From Thalassospira lucentensis MCCC 1A00383 = DSM 14000 (GTDB lineage: Bacteria > Pseudomonadota > Alphaproteobacteria > Rhodospirillales > Thalassospiraceae): DNA of 64,000 nt. Below are positions 50,425 to 61,040 of the stretch, in pieces. The notes beneath the pieces are model-generated. The model saw only the letters and a program-made list of their open reading frames with translations. It was not told the origin of the DNA and searched no databases. How positions within the stretch are numbered: position 1 is the first letter of the stretch; every line of letters begins with the position of its first letter. The stretch spans positions 124,001-188,000 of the forward strand of contig NZ_ATWN01000009.1 in the NCBI RefSeq assembly GCF_000421265.1. Direction: 5' to 3'. A program made the translations under genes and the position numbers.

Positions 50425-52086
50425 TTGTCAATAAGTCCTGAAGTTACTGCGACGGCGGCATTGTCGCGCGATAGTCTTATTCTTCTTGAACGATCCAGTC
50501 TTAAGGTCGTGCATGCCAACCCGGCTGCGGCAACGTATCTTGAAGATGCCAAGTCCGTTATGCGGGTGGGAACAGAAATTAAACAGTTCCTTGCCTATCT
50601 TGCCAAGAATGGTGAATTCGTCAGTGGCGACGGTGTGGGTGCTGTGCGTGATGCGCTGGCAAGTATTTCTGCAGGTAAGCAGGCCGATTTGCCCGGATTT
50701 CGGTTGTCCGGCAAGACATTCACGTGGCATTGCGCCCAGGGTCCGTCAGATACGACAGCACTTGTTTTACGCGATTCTGGCAAGGCGCAGGAACTTGCCA
50801 AGGCACTGGCCGACCACAAAATATTCATTCAGCACCTGATTGATGTTCTGCCCACGCCAATTTACATCAAAAACCTTGATGGGGTGATCAGCCGCTGCAA
50901 TGGGGCCTTTGCCGCGTTTCTCGAACAAAAACCGGAAGATGTCATCGGGGAAAAGTTCAGCAAAATAGCCCCGGAAGGCCTCAATAAAACGGTCACCGAC
51001 CACGAAGCACCGCTTTTAAAGCAAGAAGGTCAGGTGCGTGATGAAATTGCCTTCATGCTTGGCGATCAGGAACGCGTTGCGTTATTTGCCGCATCAAGTC
51101 TTAAGGCACCAAGTGGCGCCATCGCAGGTACTATCGGATCCTTGATTGATGTCAGTTCGCTCAAAAAGGCCCAGACAGAGGTTGCGGAAGCAACTCAGCG
51201 TCTGACAGGACTTCTTGAAAGTGCACCGGTCGGGGTTGCGATCTCAAATCGTGATGACGGTGTTTTCCGCTTCTTTAATCGTACATTTGAAACCCTGCTT
51301 GATATCACAGAGGTTAAAGACCCAACTGATTCCATTTTGCTGTCAGAACGCTATCGCAAGCAGTCGCTTAAAGATATGGATCTGCTTGGCGAATTGAAAG
51401 ATGTCGAGTTACGGCTGCGACGCCCTGGCATGTCAGAAGCCCGTTGGTTGAAAACGTCGCTTGAGCCATTGACGTTCGAAGGCGAAGAAGCCGTTCTGTG
51501 GTGGACAAGTGACATTACCAAGCAAAAGCACGCCGCGCGTGAACTTCAAAACAAAGCCAATAATGATGAATTGACCGGTTTGGCGAACCGCGCGCGGTTC
51601 ATGCAAAAACTTGATCAGTGCGAAGCCGTTTTACGTGGAACAGATACGCCGGCATCGATTTTTATTCTTGATCTGGATGGGTTCAAGAATCTGAACGACA
51701 CCAAGGGGCATGCTGCGGGGGATTGGGTACTGGTGGAAACGGCCAAGCGGCTAAAACGTGTCTCGCGGCGTGCTGATGAAGTCGCACGTCTTGGCGGGGA
51801 CGAGTTCTGCCTGTTGTTCATCAACAAGGGCACAGAAGACGAAATGACCAAGATGGCAGATGACATCCTTGCGGAAATGACAAAGCCGTTCATTTGGCAA
51901 GAGCATGATTGCGGTATTTCGGCTTCAATCGGCTTTTCTGTATTCGCGGGCGGAAACAGCGATATGAGTGAACAGCTCCGTCGCGCGGATAAGGCCATGT
52001 ATGAAGCCAAGAACTCCGGAAAAGCGCAAAGCTGCCTGTATAGCCCAGCCCTTGAACCTGAAATTCATCAGGATGATGTCGAGTAG
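50425..52086 (+). CDS. PAS-GGDEF diguanylate cyclase
   Basis: A protein of about 553 residues. An N-terminal PAS-like region (about 20-125) is followed by two PAS domains (about 130-250 and 260-370) and a GGDEF domain from about 380. The active-site loop Gly-Gly-Asp-Glu-Phe is intact and Asn-Asn-Asp-Glu-Leu-Thr-Gly-Leu-Ala-Asn-Arg precedes it, so it should make c-di-GMP. The Arg-x-x-Asp inhibitory site is not seen just before the loop. No transmembrane segment. The start is uncertain: TTG at 50425 opens the family-like region but has no clear ribosome-binding site, and the next Met is 45 residues in. Confidence 0.9.
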   Translation: MSISPEVTATAALSRDSLILLERSSLKVVHANPAAATYLEDAKSVMRVGTEIKQFLAYLAKNGEFVSGDGVGAVRDALASISAGKQADLPGFRLSGKTFTWHCAQGPSDTTALVLRDSGKAQELAKALADHKIFIQHLIDVLPTPIYIKNLDGVISRCNGAFAAFLEQKPEDVIGEKFSKIAPEGLNKTVTDHEAPLLKQEGQVRDEIAFMLGDQERVALFAASSLKAPSGAIAGTIGSLIDVSSLKKAQTEVAEATQRLTGLLESAPVGVAISNRDDGVFRFFNRTFETLLDITEVKDPTDSILLSERYRKQSLKDMDLLGELKDVELRLRRPGMSEARWLKTSLEPLTFEGEEAVLWWTSDITKQKHAARELQNKANNDELTGLANRARFMQKLDQCEAVLRGTDTPASIFILDLDGFKNLNDTKGHAAGDWVLVETAKRLKRVSRRADEVARLGGDEFCLLFINKGTEDEMTKMADDILAEMTKPFIWQEHDCGISASIGFSVFAGGNSDMSEQLRRADKAMYEAKNSGKAQSCLYSPALEPEIHQDDVE

Positions 52087-52157
52087 GGGCATAGACCTAG
52101 GTTTGCAAGTTTCAAGTGTCGTGAGCCATAAACGCACACCTGATCACGTTTGCGCGG

Positions 52158-53882
52158 TTATTTGTTCAGTGCTGAAAGTAAAGGCTGGATGTATGGGGCG
52201 TAAGGTTTCCAGCGCTCGACACTACTACTATAAATTGGTTTTCTGACCTGATTGGCGCTTGCGGTGCGAACTGAGCGGCGGTTTTCGTGAAAAGTAAGCA
52301 ACGCCGGATCCCAGTCAAGGTCAAGAAAGTTTGTTAGACGCCGGACCTCGGTTTCAGTATCAGCAATCATATCTTCGTAACGGATTTCGATGAAGTTGCT
52401 TGCGGGCAACACATTACGCCAATGTGCCATCAGTTGTTCATAGGCGCAGTAGTAACGACCGAGTTCAGATAGATCATAACTGAAACTCTGTCCCGATACG
52501 AAATACTTGCTGAAACAAGACAGGCAGGTGTCGATCGGGTTTCTGCGGCAATGAATAATGCGGGCATTGGGCATGGCCATCGTAATTAACCCGGAGAACA
52601 CAAAGTTTCCTGGCAGTTTATCAATCAGGTAACGGTAGTGGTTTGTCGGTTTGTCAATATATTGCCGACTTTCGTTGGTGTAGGATTCAGCAAGGAGAGA
52701 CAGCCTCTCTTTTGACATTGCCCAATCGATGCTGTCGGCGATATCGGGGAAATCAGGCCCGAAAATTGTACGTTTTAGTCGGGGGAGGGTGGTGAGTTCA
52801 TCTGCGCCGAATACCTGTTCATGGGTTGCAAGTATTTGTTCAATCAGTGTTGTTCCTGAACGAGGCATGCCAACAATGAAAACTGGGGCTGGTCCGGATT
52901 CGTTCTGGTCCTGCAAAGATGCACGCCTTTGTTGTACAATCTTCGGGGAAAAACACGTGCGATAATTTTCCAGTCTGCGACAGATAGCATTAATATCGTA
53001 GGATAACTGATCTCGGCGCAGGCGATTGGCAGGGATCAAATGTTCCATTGCCTGTTTTGGCTGACCGGAATCGATGAATGCCTTGCCAAGAGCGAAGCCC
53101 AAGTCAGTTCGGTCAGGCGCAGAGAGAATGCTCTTTCGGTCTACCAGAAGGCTGGACATTTTCGTAATCTCTGGTGCGTTTGGGGTGAACCGGATAATAT
53201 CGCTCAGAATTAGCCATGCACGGGTATTTTTAGGATTGACCCTTAATACTCGGCGTAATGTGTTTTCTGCTGTTAGTATATCCCCGTTATCTTTCGCAGC
53301 TTCGGCCACCAATAAGGACAGTTCTTCACGTCTCGGTGTATTTTTCTTTCTTGCGGTTTTTCCCGTGACTTTCAAGGCCTGCTTGAAATGTGTTGTGGCC
53401 AAATCGGGCTGTCCAATAGCACGATAGAATGTACCTGCGGCCTGACGTACATCAATGTTGTTTTCGTCAGTCTTAAGTGCGTATTCCAACAGCTTTCGCA
53501 CTTGGTTCACGTGTCCCTCGTCGAACATCGCCAATCCAAGTTTGGCGGCAATGCTGGCATCTTGAGGGAAGCGCTTGAACGCCACGACCAAAATTTCGCG
53601 TTCCTGCTTCTTATTACCTGTGCGCCGCATCATGTCGGCGAGGTCAAGGAAGCAGCTCGGGTGTGCATCCGACATGTTGCAGGCGACTTCATAAGCCTTG
53701 GCCGCTTCGGCAAGTTTTCCATTCACTTGCAGGATTTTGGCTTCGAGATGCTTCACGCCAGACGTTAATACCGAGTACGTCTGTAACTCGAGTAAAGCGT
53801 TCTTTGCCGCAGCCAGGTTTCCTGTGTTGAATTGCCTAAAGGCCGTGGCCAAAAGATTTTTCTTCCGTGCGGTGTCGCTCAT
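52158..53882 (-). CDS. TPR-sulfotransferase, paralogue 2
   Basis: A 574-residue protein with about 290 residues of TPR repeats and a C-terminal sulfotransferase domain. It has the PAPS loop Gly-Met-Pro-Arg-Ser-Gly-Thr-Thr-Leu-Ile-Glu-Gln-Ile-Leu and the 3'-phosphate segment His-Cys-Arg-Arg-Asn-Pro-Ile-Asp-Thr-Cys-Leu-Ser-Cys. The C-terminal block ends Val-Arg-Lys-Pro-Ile-Tyr-Ser-Ser-Ser-Val-Glu-Arg-Trp-Lys-Pro-Tyr. It is clearly closer to paralogue 3 than to paralogue 1, so the pair looks like a tandem duplication. The DNA is AT-richer and uses more irregular codons than the housekeeping genes. Acceptor unknown; sulfation of a surface glycan or a protein are both possible. Confidence 0.9.
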   Translation of the reverse strand: MSDTARKKNLLATAFRQFNTGNLAAAKNALLELQTYSVLTSGVKHLEAKILQVNGKLAEAAKAYEVACNMSDAHPSCFLDLADMMRRTGNKKQEREILVVAFKRFPQDASIAAKLGLAMFDEGHVNQVRKLLEYALKTDENNIDVRQAAGTFYRAIGQPDLATTHFKQALKVTGKTARKKNTPRREELSLLVAEAAKDNGDILTAENTLRRVLRVNPKNTRAWLILSDIIRFTPNAPEITKMSSLLVDRKSILSAPDRTDLGFALGKAFIDSGQPKQAMEHLIPANRLRRDQLSYDINAICRRLENYRTCFSPKIVQQRRASLQDQNESGPAPVFIVGMPRSGTTLIEQILATHEQVFGADELTTLPRLKRTIFGPDFPDIADSIDWAMSKERLSLLAESYTNESRQYIDKPTNHYRYLIDKLPGNFVFSGLITMAMPNARIIHCRRNPIDTCLSCFSKYFVSGQSFSYDLSELGRYYCAYEQLMAHWRNVLPASNFIEIRYEDMIADTETEVRRLTNFLDLDWDPALLTFHENRRSVRTASANQVRKPIYSSSVERWKPYAPYIQPLLSALNK

Positions 53883-53984
53883 GTTTAGCCGCCTTGTCCG
53901 TTATCCAAGTTACCCAATGCTGCGGAAGTTCTTCATTTTGTAGTGGCGCAGTACTGCAGGGGATAAAGAAAGCTTAGTATGCGG

Positions 53985-55739
53985 CTAACCGTCCTCGCTC
54001 AGAATGTCCAACATTGGTCGTATATAGGGTTCAAATGGACGCCAACGTTCCACACTGCTTTTGTATATCGGTTTGCGGACCTGAGACATGCTGGCTGTGC
54101 TTACTGTTCGCTTTTGCTTGTAAAAGTCGAGCACCTTCGAATCCCAAGGCATGCCAAGGAAATCGAGCAGTTTACGTGCTTGCCCCTCTGTGTCGGCGAT
54201 CATGTCTTCATACCGACTTTCAATCAGGGACGAGGGGGGGACATGTGCGTGCCAATATTTCATCTGTTCTTCATAGGCGTTATAGAACTCGGCCAATTCT
54301 TTTTGGTCATATGAATAGTTAACCGGGGAGCTGAACCGCATGGAGTAGCAAGACAAGCAGGTGTCGATCTTGTTTCTCCGACAATGAATGATTTGCGCCT
54401 CAGGAATAGCTTGCAAGATCATGCCTATCATATCGAAGTTTCCCAGCATCTTGTCGACAACAAGAAATTGATCCTTTTCAAGGTCGTGGTCAGGATGAAG
54501 GTCACAAACAACGCGTGCAATCTCATCTAGATAGGCCTTGCGGAGCTGACTTATTGTTTCAGGGGCATGCGCGAGAGCTCGATGTTCCGGGCGGCTTGGA
54601 AAATCTTTGCCGAGAAGCCTTTTTTTTATCACGGGTAAGGCGATCAGTTCTCCTGCGCCGATAATCTGAGGATGAGACGCAATAATTTGTTCGGTTAGGG
54701 TGGATCCACTACGTGGCATTCCGACAATAAAAGTCGGTCGTAAATTTAACTTGTTCGATTTGCGTTGTTTCTCGATATTTATGAAGGTCTTGGGGGGAAA
54801 GAAATCGGGTGTGTGCCGAATACGGTCACAGACAGCAAAAGAATCATAGTCCAGTTTAGAACGAACAATTCTGTTTCCTGCATCTAGGTGGGTCATAGAC
54901 CTTTTGGGATCTTTCGCATTGTCCCAAGCCCGGCCCAGTGCGAAATGAAGATCACGTAGTGCATCCTCGTCCCCCGAATTTTGTGCATTTTGAACGCAGA
55001 TTTCCATCTGTTCTAGTTGTTCAGGGCTACATTTTATAAGTTTCGCAAGCATGGGCCACGCTCTATGGCTTCCTGGAGTCTTCGCCAAAATTTCTTCAAG
55101 CATTCGGCGTGCGACTTCTGTCTTGCCTGCGTGGATTAGAGCACTGGCTTTATTAAGTTCTATATTTTCGATGTCACGCCCAGTGGCCATTTGCAGTGGC
55201 GATTTGGTTATAAGTGCTAGGCTCTTGTCAAAACATTCGAGTGCGGTTTCGGCGTGGTTATTTTGTACTCGACTGCAGCCCAAGTGGTTCCAGCAAATCC
55301 AGTCATCGGGATGAAGTTTCAAACAATGTTCAAACATCTGAAGTGCTTGGTGGTTCTGGTCGTTTTCCGAGAGTAGCACTCCCAGTTCGCGCGCTATCAC
55401 TGCAGTTTTAGGCCACTTCTTAATGCCAACTGATAGAACTTCCTGAGCATTAAGCCGCTGACCGCCCCGTTTGAGAAAGTCGGCAAAGCCAAGGAAGCAT
55501 TCCGGCGCTGTTTCGGGGAGGCTGCAGGCCGCTTCATAGTGTTTGGCTGCTTCCTGTGCATTGCCACTATCACTTAGAAAACCAGCATAGATCAAATGGG
55601 CCGGCGCATATTGCGGGGCGCTGCGCAGTATTTCTTGACATTGATTGACTGCATTCTGGCGGTCGCCCTTTTTCCATTGGTCCTTGATCTTTTCAAGTTG
55701 CTTGTCGTGAAATTTCCCCGACAAATGCTGTGCTGCCAT
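53985..55739 (-). CDS. TPR-sulfotransferase, paralogue 3
   Basis: A 584-residue protein built like paralogue 2: TPR repeats to about residue 310, then a sulfotransferase domain. The PAPS loop is Gly-Met-Pro-Arg-Ser-Gly-Ser-Thr, the 3'-phosphate segment is His-Cys-Arg-Arg-Asn-Lys-Ile-Asp-Thr-Cys-Leu-Ser-Cys-Tyr, and the end is Val-Arg-Lys-Pro-Ile-Tyr-Lys-Ser-Ser-Val-Glu-Arg-Trp-Arg-Pro-Phe. It lies upstream of paralogue 2 with a 102-bp gap, so both may be read from one promoter. AGGAGAG precedes the ATG. The AT-rich leader (55740-55860) holds no other gene. Confidence 0.9.
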   Translation of the reverse strand: MAAQHLSGKFHDKQLEKIKDQWKKGDRQNAVNQCQEILRSAPQYAPAHLIYAGFLSDSGNAQEAAKHYEAACSLPETAPECFLGFADFLKRGGQRLNAQEVLSVGIKKWPKTAVIARELGVLLSENDQNHQALQMFEHCLKLHPDDWICWNHLGCSRVQNNHAETALECFDKSLALITKSPLQMATGRDIENIELNKASALIHAGKTEVARRMLEEILAKTPGSHRAWPMLAKLIKCSPEQLEQMEICVQNAQNSGDEDALRDLHFALGRAWDNAKDPKRSMTHLDAGNRIVRSKLDYDSFAVCDRIRHTPDFFPPKTFINIEKQRKSNKLNLRPTFIVGMPRSGSTLTEQIIASHPQIIGAGELIALPVIKKRLLGKDFPSRPEHRALAHAPETISQLRKAYLDEIARVVCDLHPDHDLEKDQFLVVDKMLGNFDMIGMILQAIPEAQIIHCRRNKIDTCLSCYSMRFSSPVNYSYDQKELAEFYNAYEEQMKYWHAHVPPSSLIESRYEDMIADTEGQARKLLDFLGMPWDSKVLDFYKQKRTVSTASMSQVRKPIYKSSVERWRPFEPYIRPMLDILSEDG

Positions 55740-55885
55740 GCAGACGCTCTCCTGAGAGTGTTTGGTGCATTAGGGACGAAGCTATCAGTTGCAGATGACT
55801 TGTCTGTATAGTCTATTTAATAACTATACTAAAGGTGGGTCAAACACTATTCGGAAGGCTGTTTTTTTGTTTTAGCCGAAAAGAA

Positions 55886-55914
55886 AAACGCCCGGTCGTG
55901 ATGACCGGGCGTTT
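55886..55914. terminator. glnA terminator
   Basis: Perfect 12-bp stem AAACGCCCGGTC/GACCGGGCGTTT with loop GTGAT and an A-run on the left, which is a T-run on the minus strand after glnA. Confidence 0.9.
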
Positions 55915-55945
55915 CGCTTTGGCGTCGTCCTTTCGGGTGAAAGGA

Positions 55946-57355
55946 TTATGCGCTGTAGTACATGTCAAATTCGACCGGGTGCGGTGACTGTTCGAAGCGA
56001 ATGACTTCTTCCATTTTCAGACCGATGTATGCATCGATCAGGTCGTCGGTCATCACGTCGCCTTTTTTAAGGAACTCGCGGTCTGCATCGAGGCTGGTAA
56101 GTGCTTCGCGCAGCGAACCACAAACGGTCGGAACGTCTTTGAGCTCTTCCGGCGGAAGGTCATAGAGGTTTTTGTCCATGGCATCGCCCGGGTGGATCTT
56201 GTTCTGGATGCCGTCAAGACCAGCCATCAGCATTGCGGTAAATGCAAGGTACGGGTTTGCCAGGGCATCCGGGAAACGAATCTCAACACGCTTGCCTTTC
56301 GGCGAAGCAGTGTACGGGATACGGCAGGAAGCCGAACGGTTACGGGCCGAATATGCCAGCAGTACCGGTGCTTCAAAGCCCGGGACCAAACGTTTGTAGG
56401 AGTTGGTCGTCGGGTTGGTGAAAGCATTCAGTGCTTTGGCGTGCTTGATGATACCGCCGATGTAGTAAAGTGCGGTGTCAGAAAGATCGGCATAGCCGTT
56501 GCCAGCAAACAGTGGTTTGCCTTCGTGCCAGATCGACTGGTGCACGTGCATGCCAGAACCGTTGTCACCAAAGACAGGCTTCGGCATGAAGGTTGCGGTT
56601 TTGCCATACTGGTGTGCAACCATCTGGATGCAATATTTATAGATCTGGATCGCGTCGGCATGGTCGATCAGGGTGCCAAAGGCAATGCCCAGCTCGTGCT
56701 GCGACGGTGCAACTTCATGGTGGTGCTTTTCGCAACGCACGCCCATTTCGTTGATGTAGTTCACCATTTCGGCACGAATGTCGTTTGCCGAGTCAACTGG
56801 TGGAACCGGGAAGTAACCGCCCTTCGGACCCGGACGGTGGCCACGGTTGCCGCCTTCAAATTCGGTGCCGGTGTTGTACGGACCTTCTTCGGAATCAAGC
56901 GCGTAAGCCATGCTGTCCTGGCTGGTGGTCCAGCGGACGTCATCAAACAGGAAGAATTCTGGTTCTGCACCAAAGTATGCGGTGTCACCGATGCCAGCCG
57001 ACTGCATGTAAGCAAGTGCGCGTTTCGCGGTCGAACGCGGGCAACGCTCGTAACCCTGGCCGGTGGCCGGTTCGATAACGTCGCAGAACAGGATCAGACA
57101 AGGCTGTGCGGTGAACGGATCAACAACAGCCGATGCCGGGTCCGGCATCAGAATCATGTCGGATTCGTTGATGTCTTTCCAACCGGCGATCGACGAACCG
57201 TCGAACATGATGCCGTCAACAAAGACGTCTTCGTCGATCGTGCAGATATCCTGCGCAGTATGCTGCCATTTACCTTTGGAATCGGTAAAGCGCAGATCGA
57301 CAAACTGGATGCCTTTTTCTTTGATCAGATTAAGTACAGAAGCGGCGTCAGACAT
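55946..57355 (-). CDS. glnA: Glutamine synthetase type I
   Basis: Makes glutamine from glutamate, ammonia and ATP; the central enzyme of nitrogen assimilation. The protein has 469 residues, the GSI-beta length. It has [10 protein letters not shown] near the start, Pro-Glu-Phe-Phe-Leu-Phe, Gly-Ser-Gly-Met-His-Val-His-Gln-Ser, and the adenylylation loop Asn-Leu-Tyr-Asp-Leu-Pro-Pro-Glu-Glu with the modifiable Tyr. It is 62 bp downstream of glnB and should share its nitrogen-regulated promoter. AAGGG precedes the ATG. Confidence 0.98.
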   Translation of the reverse strand: MSDAASVLNLIKEKGIQFVDLRFTDSKGKWQHTAQDICTIDEDVFVDGIMFDGSSIAGWKDINESDMILMPDPASAVVDPFTAQPCLILFCDVIEPATGQGYERCPRSTAKRALAYMQSAGIGDTAYFGAEPEFFLFDDVRWTTSQDSMAYALDSEEGPYNTGTEFEGGNRGHRPGPKGGYFPVPPVDSANDIRAEMVNYINEMGVRCEKHHHEVAPSQHELGIAFGTLIDHADAIQIYKYCIQMVAHQYGKTATFMPKPVFGDNGSGMHVHQSIWHEGKPLFAGNGYADLSDTALYYIGGIIKHAKALNAFTNPTTNSYKRLVPGFEAPVLLAYSARNRSASCRIPYTASPKGKRVEIRFPDALANPYLAFTAMLMAGLDGIQNKIHPGDAMDKNLYDLPPEELKDVPTVCGSLREALTSLDADREFLKKGDVMTDDLIDAYIGLKMEEVIRFEQSPHPVEFDMYYSA

Positions 57356-57417
57356 GATGCAACCCTTTAAAACTCAAAATTAGTTACCGTACGGTGTTCA
57401 ATAACAGACAAGACCGA

Positions 57418-58336
<919 letters not shown>

Positions 58337-59509
58337 ATGACCGAATTTGTCGGTAATCCTCTTTTTGCTTCGGGCGGCATCACGATTTTTGAAGTGATGA
58401 ACGAACTGGCTCAGAAACATCAGGCCATCAATCTGGGGCAGGGTGCACCCGATACCGATGGCCCGGCCGATATCCGCAAAGCCGCCGCCCGCGCGACCAT
58501 GGAATTGTCCAATCAGTATCCGCCACTTGCCGGGGTGCCGGAACTTTTGCAGGCGGTTGCCGATCACAACAAGCGTTTCTATGACATTGATGTTGATCCC
58601 AAAACCGAAGTCCTCGTTGCCGTCGGCGCGACCGAAGGGCTGGCCGATGTGATCCTTGGTCTTGTCGCTCCGGGCGATGAAGTCATCCTGATTGAGCCGC
58701 TGTATGACAGCTACCTTCCAATTGTGAAGCTGGCCGGTGGTATCCCAAAACTGGTCCGCGTCACCCCGCCGCACTGGGATTTGCCGCGCGACGAATTGGC
58801 CGCAGCCTTTTCTGAAAAAACAAAACTGATCCTGATCAACTCGCCACAAAACCCGTGTTCAAAGGTCTATGGCGACGATGAACTGCAATTTATCGCTGAT
58901 TTGTGCATCAAACATGATGTGATCGCCCTGTGTGACGAGGTTTATGAGCATCTTGTCTTTGATGGTCGCAAACACAAACCTTTGATGACCTTCCCGGGGA
59001 TGCATGACCGCACCGTGCGGATTGGATCAGCAGGTAAGACATTTTCGCTGACGGGCTGGAAAATCGGCTATGTCACGGCCTGTGCACGGTTGATGGAGCC
59101 GATCAAAAAGGCCCACCAGTTCCTTGTTTTTACCGTGCCACCGGGATTGCAGCATGGGGTGGCTTATGGCCTGAACAAGGACGACGCATACTTTGAAAAC
59201 TTCACCGCAGAAATGCAGGCAAAGCGTGATTTCCTGATGAAGGGGCTCAAGGAAGTCGGGTTTGATGTGCTTGATTCCCAAGGCACCTATTTCATCACCT
59301 GTGATTTCCGCCCGCTTGGCTATGATTGTGATGATGTCGAGTTTTGCCAGATCATGATCAAGGAAGCCGGCGTTGTCGCCATTCCTGTGTCGGCCTTCTA
59401 TCAGGGCGAAGACGGTGGCGTGCGTAATTTCGTACGGTTCTGTTTTTGCAAGGAAGAAGCCAAAATGGCGGACGCCATCGAGCGGATGAAAAAGGCCTTT
59501 GCCAAGTAA
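58337..59509 (+). CDS. Class I/II aminotransferase
   Basis: A PLP enzyme of 390 residues of fold type I. It has Asn-Leu-Gly-Gln-Gly-Ala-Pro-Asp near the start, Tyr-Pro-Pro-Leu-Ala-Gly, Ile-Asn-Ser-Pro-Gln-Asn-Pro-Cys, Cys-Asp-Glu-Val-Tyr-Glu, and the PLP Lys in Ser-Ala-Gly-Lys-Thr-Phe-Ser-Leu-Thr-Gly-Trp-Lys. It resembles the YbdL/kynurenine aminotransferase-like group that prefers methionine or aromatic amino acids. The exact donor is not certain. AAAGGA precedes the ATG. Its neighbours give no pathway clue. Confidence 0.93.
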   Translation: MTEFVGNPLFASGGITIFEVMNELAQKHQAINLGQGAPDTDGPADIRKAAARATMELSNQYPPLAGVPELLQAVADHNKRFYDIDVDPKTEVLVAVGATEGLADVILGLVAPGDEVILIEPLYDSYLPIVKLAGGIPKLVRVTPPHWDLPRDELAAAFSEKTKLILINSPQNPCSKVYGDDELQFIADLCIKHDVIALCDEVYEHLVFDGRKHKPLMTFPGMHDRTVRIGSAGKTFSLTGWKIGYVTACARLMEPIKKAHQFLVFTVPPGLQHGVAYGLNKDDAYFENFTAEMQAKRDFLMKGLKEVGFDVLDSQGTYFITCDFRPLGYDCDDVEFCQIMIKEAGVVAIPVSAFYQGEDGGVRNFVRFCFCKEEAKMADAIERMKKAFAK

Positions 59510-59543
59510 ACGCCAAAACCGCCTTGAAGATCAAAAGCGATAT

Positions 59544-59585
59544 AAAAAAACAGGCCAGCAGGGGGAATGCTGGCCTGTTTTTTTT
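59544..59585. terminator. Bidirectional terminator after the aminotransferase gene
   Basis: AAAAAACAGGCCAGCA pairs with TGCTGGCCTGTTTTTT around GGGGGAA. Confidence 0.92.
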
Positions 59586-59605
59586 AAGTGTTCTCTGACA
59601 CCAGA

Positions 59606-59956
59606 TTACGCCGTGTTTTCAAGCACACCTTGCCCCTGTAAAGGAAGGCCTGCGTCAAGCCAGTCCTGTTTGCCGTCGTGATAGTCGCGGACATCCTGAT
59701 ATCCAAGTTTGGTCAGGGCCGTTTGTGCAATACCGGAGTTTTTGCACGGACCGCTGGCGCAATAGACCACAATGGGCGCTGACAAATCGGGCAGGATTTG
59801 TTTGATGTTTTCATCAATCGCGTCATGGGGAATATTAATCGCACCGGGCAGGTGGGCATCGATATAATACCGTGCCGGAAGGGCTTCGATCAAAACCGGG
59901 GCCTGTGCGCCGCCGAGTGCAGATTGCAGTTCACTACGGGTTATTTTTGCAGTCAT
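59606..59956 (-). CDS. Single-domain rhodanese
   Basis: A 116-residue sulfurtransferase domain protein. The active-site loop is Tyr-Cys-Ala-Ser-Gly-Pro-Cys-Lys-Asn-Ser with catalytic Cys66. Gly-Ala-Ile-Asn-Ile-Pro-His and Leu-Gly-Tyr-Gln-Asp-Val are the other family landmarks. It moves sulfane sulfur to thiol acceptors. The start at 59956 follows GGAG at 8-bp spacing; the longer form to 60040 covers the intergenic control region. Divergent from a LysR gene, its likely regulator. Confidence 0.92.
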   Translation of the reverse strand: MTAKITRSELQSALGGAQAPVLIEALPARYYIDAHLPGAINIPHDAIDENIKQILPDLSAPIVVYCASGPCKNSGIAQTALTKLGYQDVRDYHDGKQDWLDAGLPLQGQGVLENTA

Positions 59957-60083
59957 TTTCCAATCTCCATCTGGAATTCTGTTGGCTGATGGGATCAGTA
60001 TCGATGTGCGTATGTGCAAAGTAAATTTGCGATATTTCACATAGTGTGTGCAATAATACGAACATCAACTGAGGTGGGCAGAA

Positions 60084-60956
60084 ATGGCAGACATGCTTGA
60101 GTGGGATGACCTGAAACTGGTGCTGGCCGTTGCCAGAGCACGCAGTATAACGCAGGCCGCAAAACAAACTGGTTTGCATCACTCGACACTGTTTCGTCGG
60201 ATGGCAGATATCGAAACACGCCTTGGTGCCAAGCTGTTTGAGCGCCAGCAGGGTGATTATCAGCCAACCTCATCAGGGCTGGCTGCGGTTGAAACGGCCG
60301 AAATACTCGAAGATGAAATGGCGGTCCTTGCCCGCAAACTTGCAGGGAAAGACATCCGCCCATCCGGTGTCGTGCGTCTAACCACCACCGATACATTGCT
60401 CCATGGTGTGTTGGCGACCGATCTTGCCGCATTTTGCGAGGCTTACGGCGAAATTACCCTGCATGTTACGACCGATAATCGGTTCTATGACCTCAACCGT
60501 CATGATGCGGATGTTGCCATCCGACCGATCAATCAGCCCAACGAAAATCTGTTTGGGCGTCAAATCGGGTCGATCAGATCGGTCATCTGCGGATCGGATC
60601 AGTATCCCGATCCAATGGCAGGTCCGTGGATCACATGTGATGAAACACTGGCCCACATCGCAGCAGCTCGCTGGCGCGATCAGAATTTTGCAGATCAGCG
60701 CGTCGCACTTCGCAGCAACTCACTTTTGAATGTTGCACGGTTGGTTGATGGCGGCGGCGGGCTTGCGGTGTTGCCGGTTTTTCTGGCCAAGGCATTTGGC
60801 AATATTCGGATACTAACCGATCCGATTGACGGACTTGATAACGATTTATGGATGTTGATTCATCGTGATTTGCAAACAGTGCCGCGCATTCGGGCCTTTA
60901 ATGATTTCATGTTCCCGCGGTTAAAGGCACACAATGCCGTTTTCGTCGGGCAATAG
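60084..60956 (+). CDS. LysR-family regulator (divergent from rhodanese)
   Basis: A 290-residue LysR protein. The HTH has Arg-Ser-Ile-Thr-Gln-Ala-Ala-Lys-Gln-Thr-Gly-Leu-His-His-Ser-Thr-Leu-Phe-Arg-Arg. The variant His-His-Ser-Thr-Leu instead of the usual Ser-Ser-Val-Ser places it in the subgroup with a shortened co-inducer domain. GAGGTG precedes the ATG. The 127-bp gap to the rhodanese gene is the likely control region. Confidence 0.92.
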   Translation: MADMLEWDDLKLVLAVARARSITQAAKQTGLHHSTLFRRMADIETRLGAKLFERQQGDYQPTSSGLAAVETAEILEDEMAVLARKLAGKDIRPSGVVRLTTTDTLLHGVLATDLAAFCEAYGEITLHVTTDNRFYDLNRHDADVAIRPINQPNENLFGRQIGSIRSVICGSDQYPDPMAGPWITCDETLAHIAAARWRDQNFADQRVALRSNSLLNVARLVDGGGGLAVLPVFLAKAFGNIRILTDPIDGLDNDLWMLIHRDLQTVPRIRAFNDFMFPRLKAHNAVFVGQ

Positions 60957-60976
60957 ATAGCACCCGCAAGATAAAG

Positions 60977-61004
60977 AAAAAGCCGGGTTTCCCCCGGCTT
61001 TTGT
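60977..61004. terminator. Bidirectional terminator between the LysR and Gfo/Idh/MocA genes
   Basis: AAAAGCCGGG pairs with CCCGGCTTTT around a TTTCC loop. Confidence 0.9.
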
Positions 61005-61040
61005 TCTTTGATGAGACGGTTCGCGTCGATGGCGCCGGCC

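Noticed and set aside
50425-52086. EAL domain in the PAS-GGDEF protein
   Set aside because: The protein ends shortly after the GGDEF domain. No EAL motifs follow.
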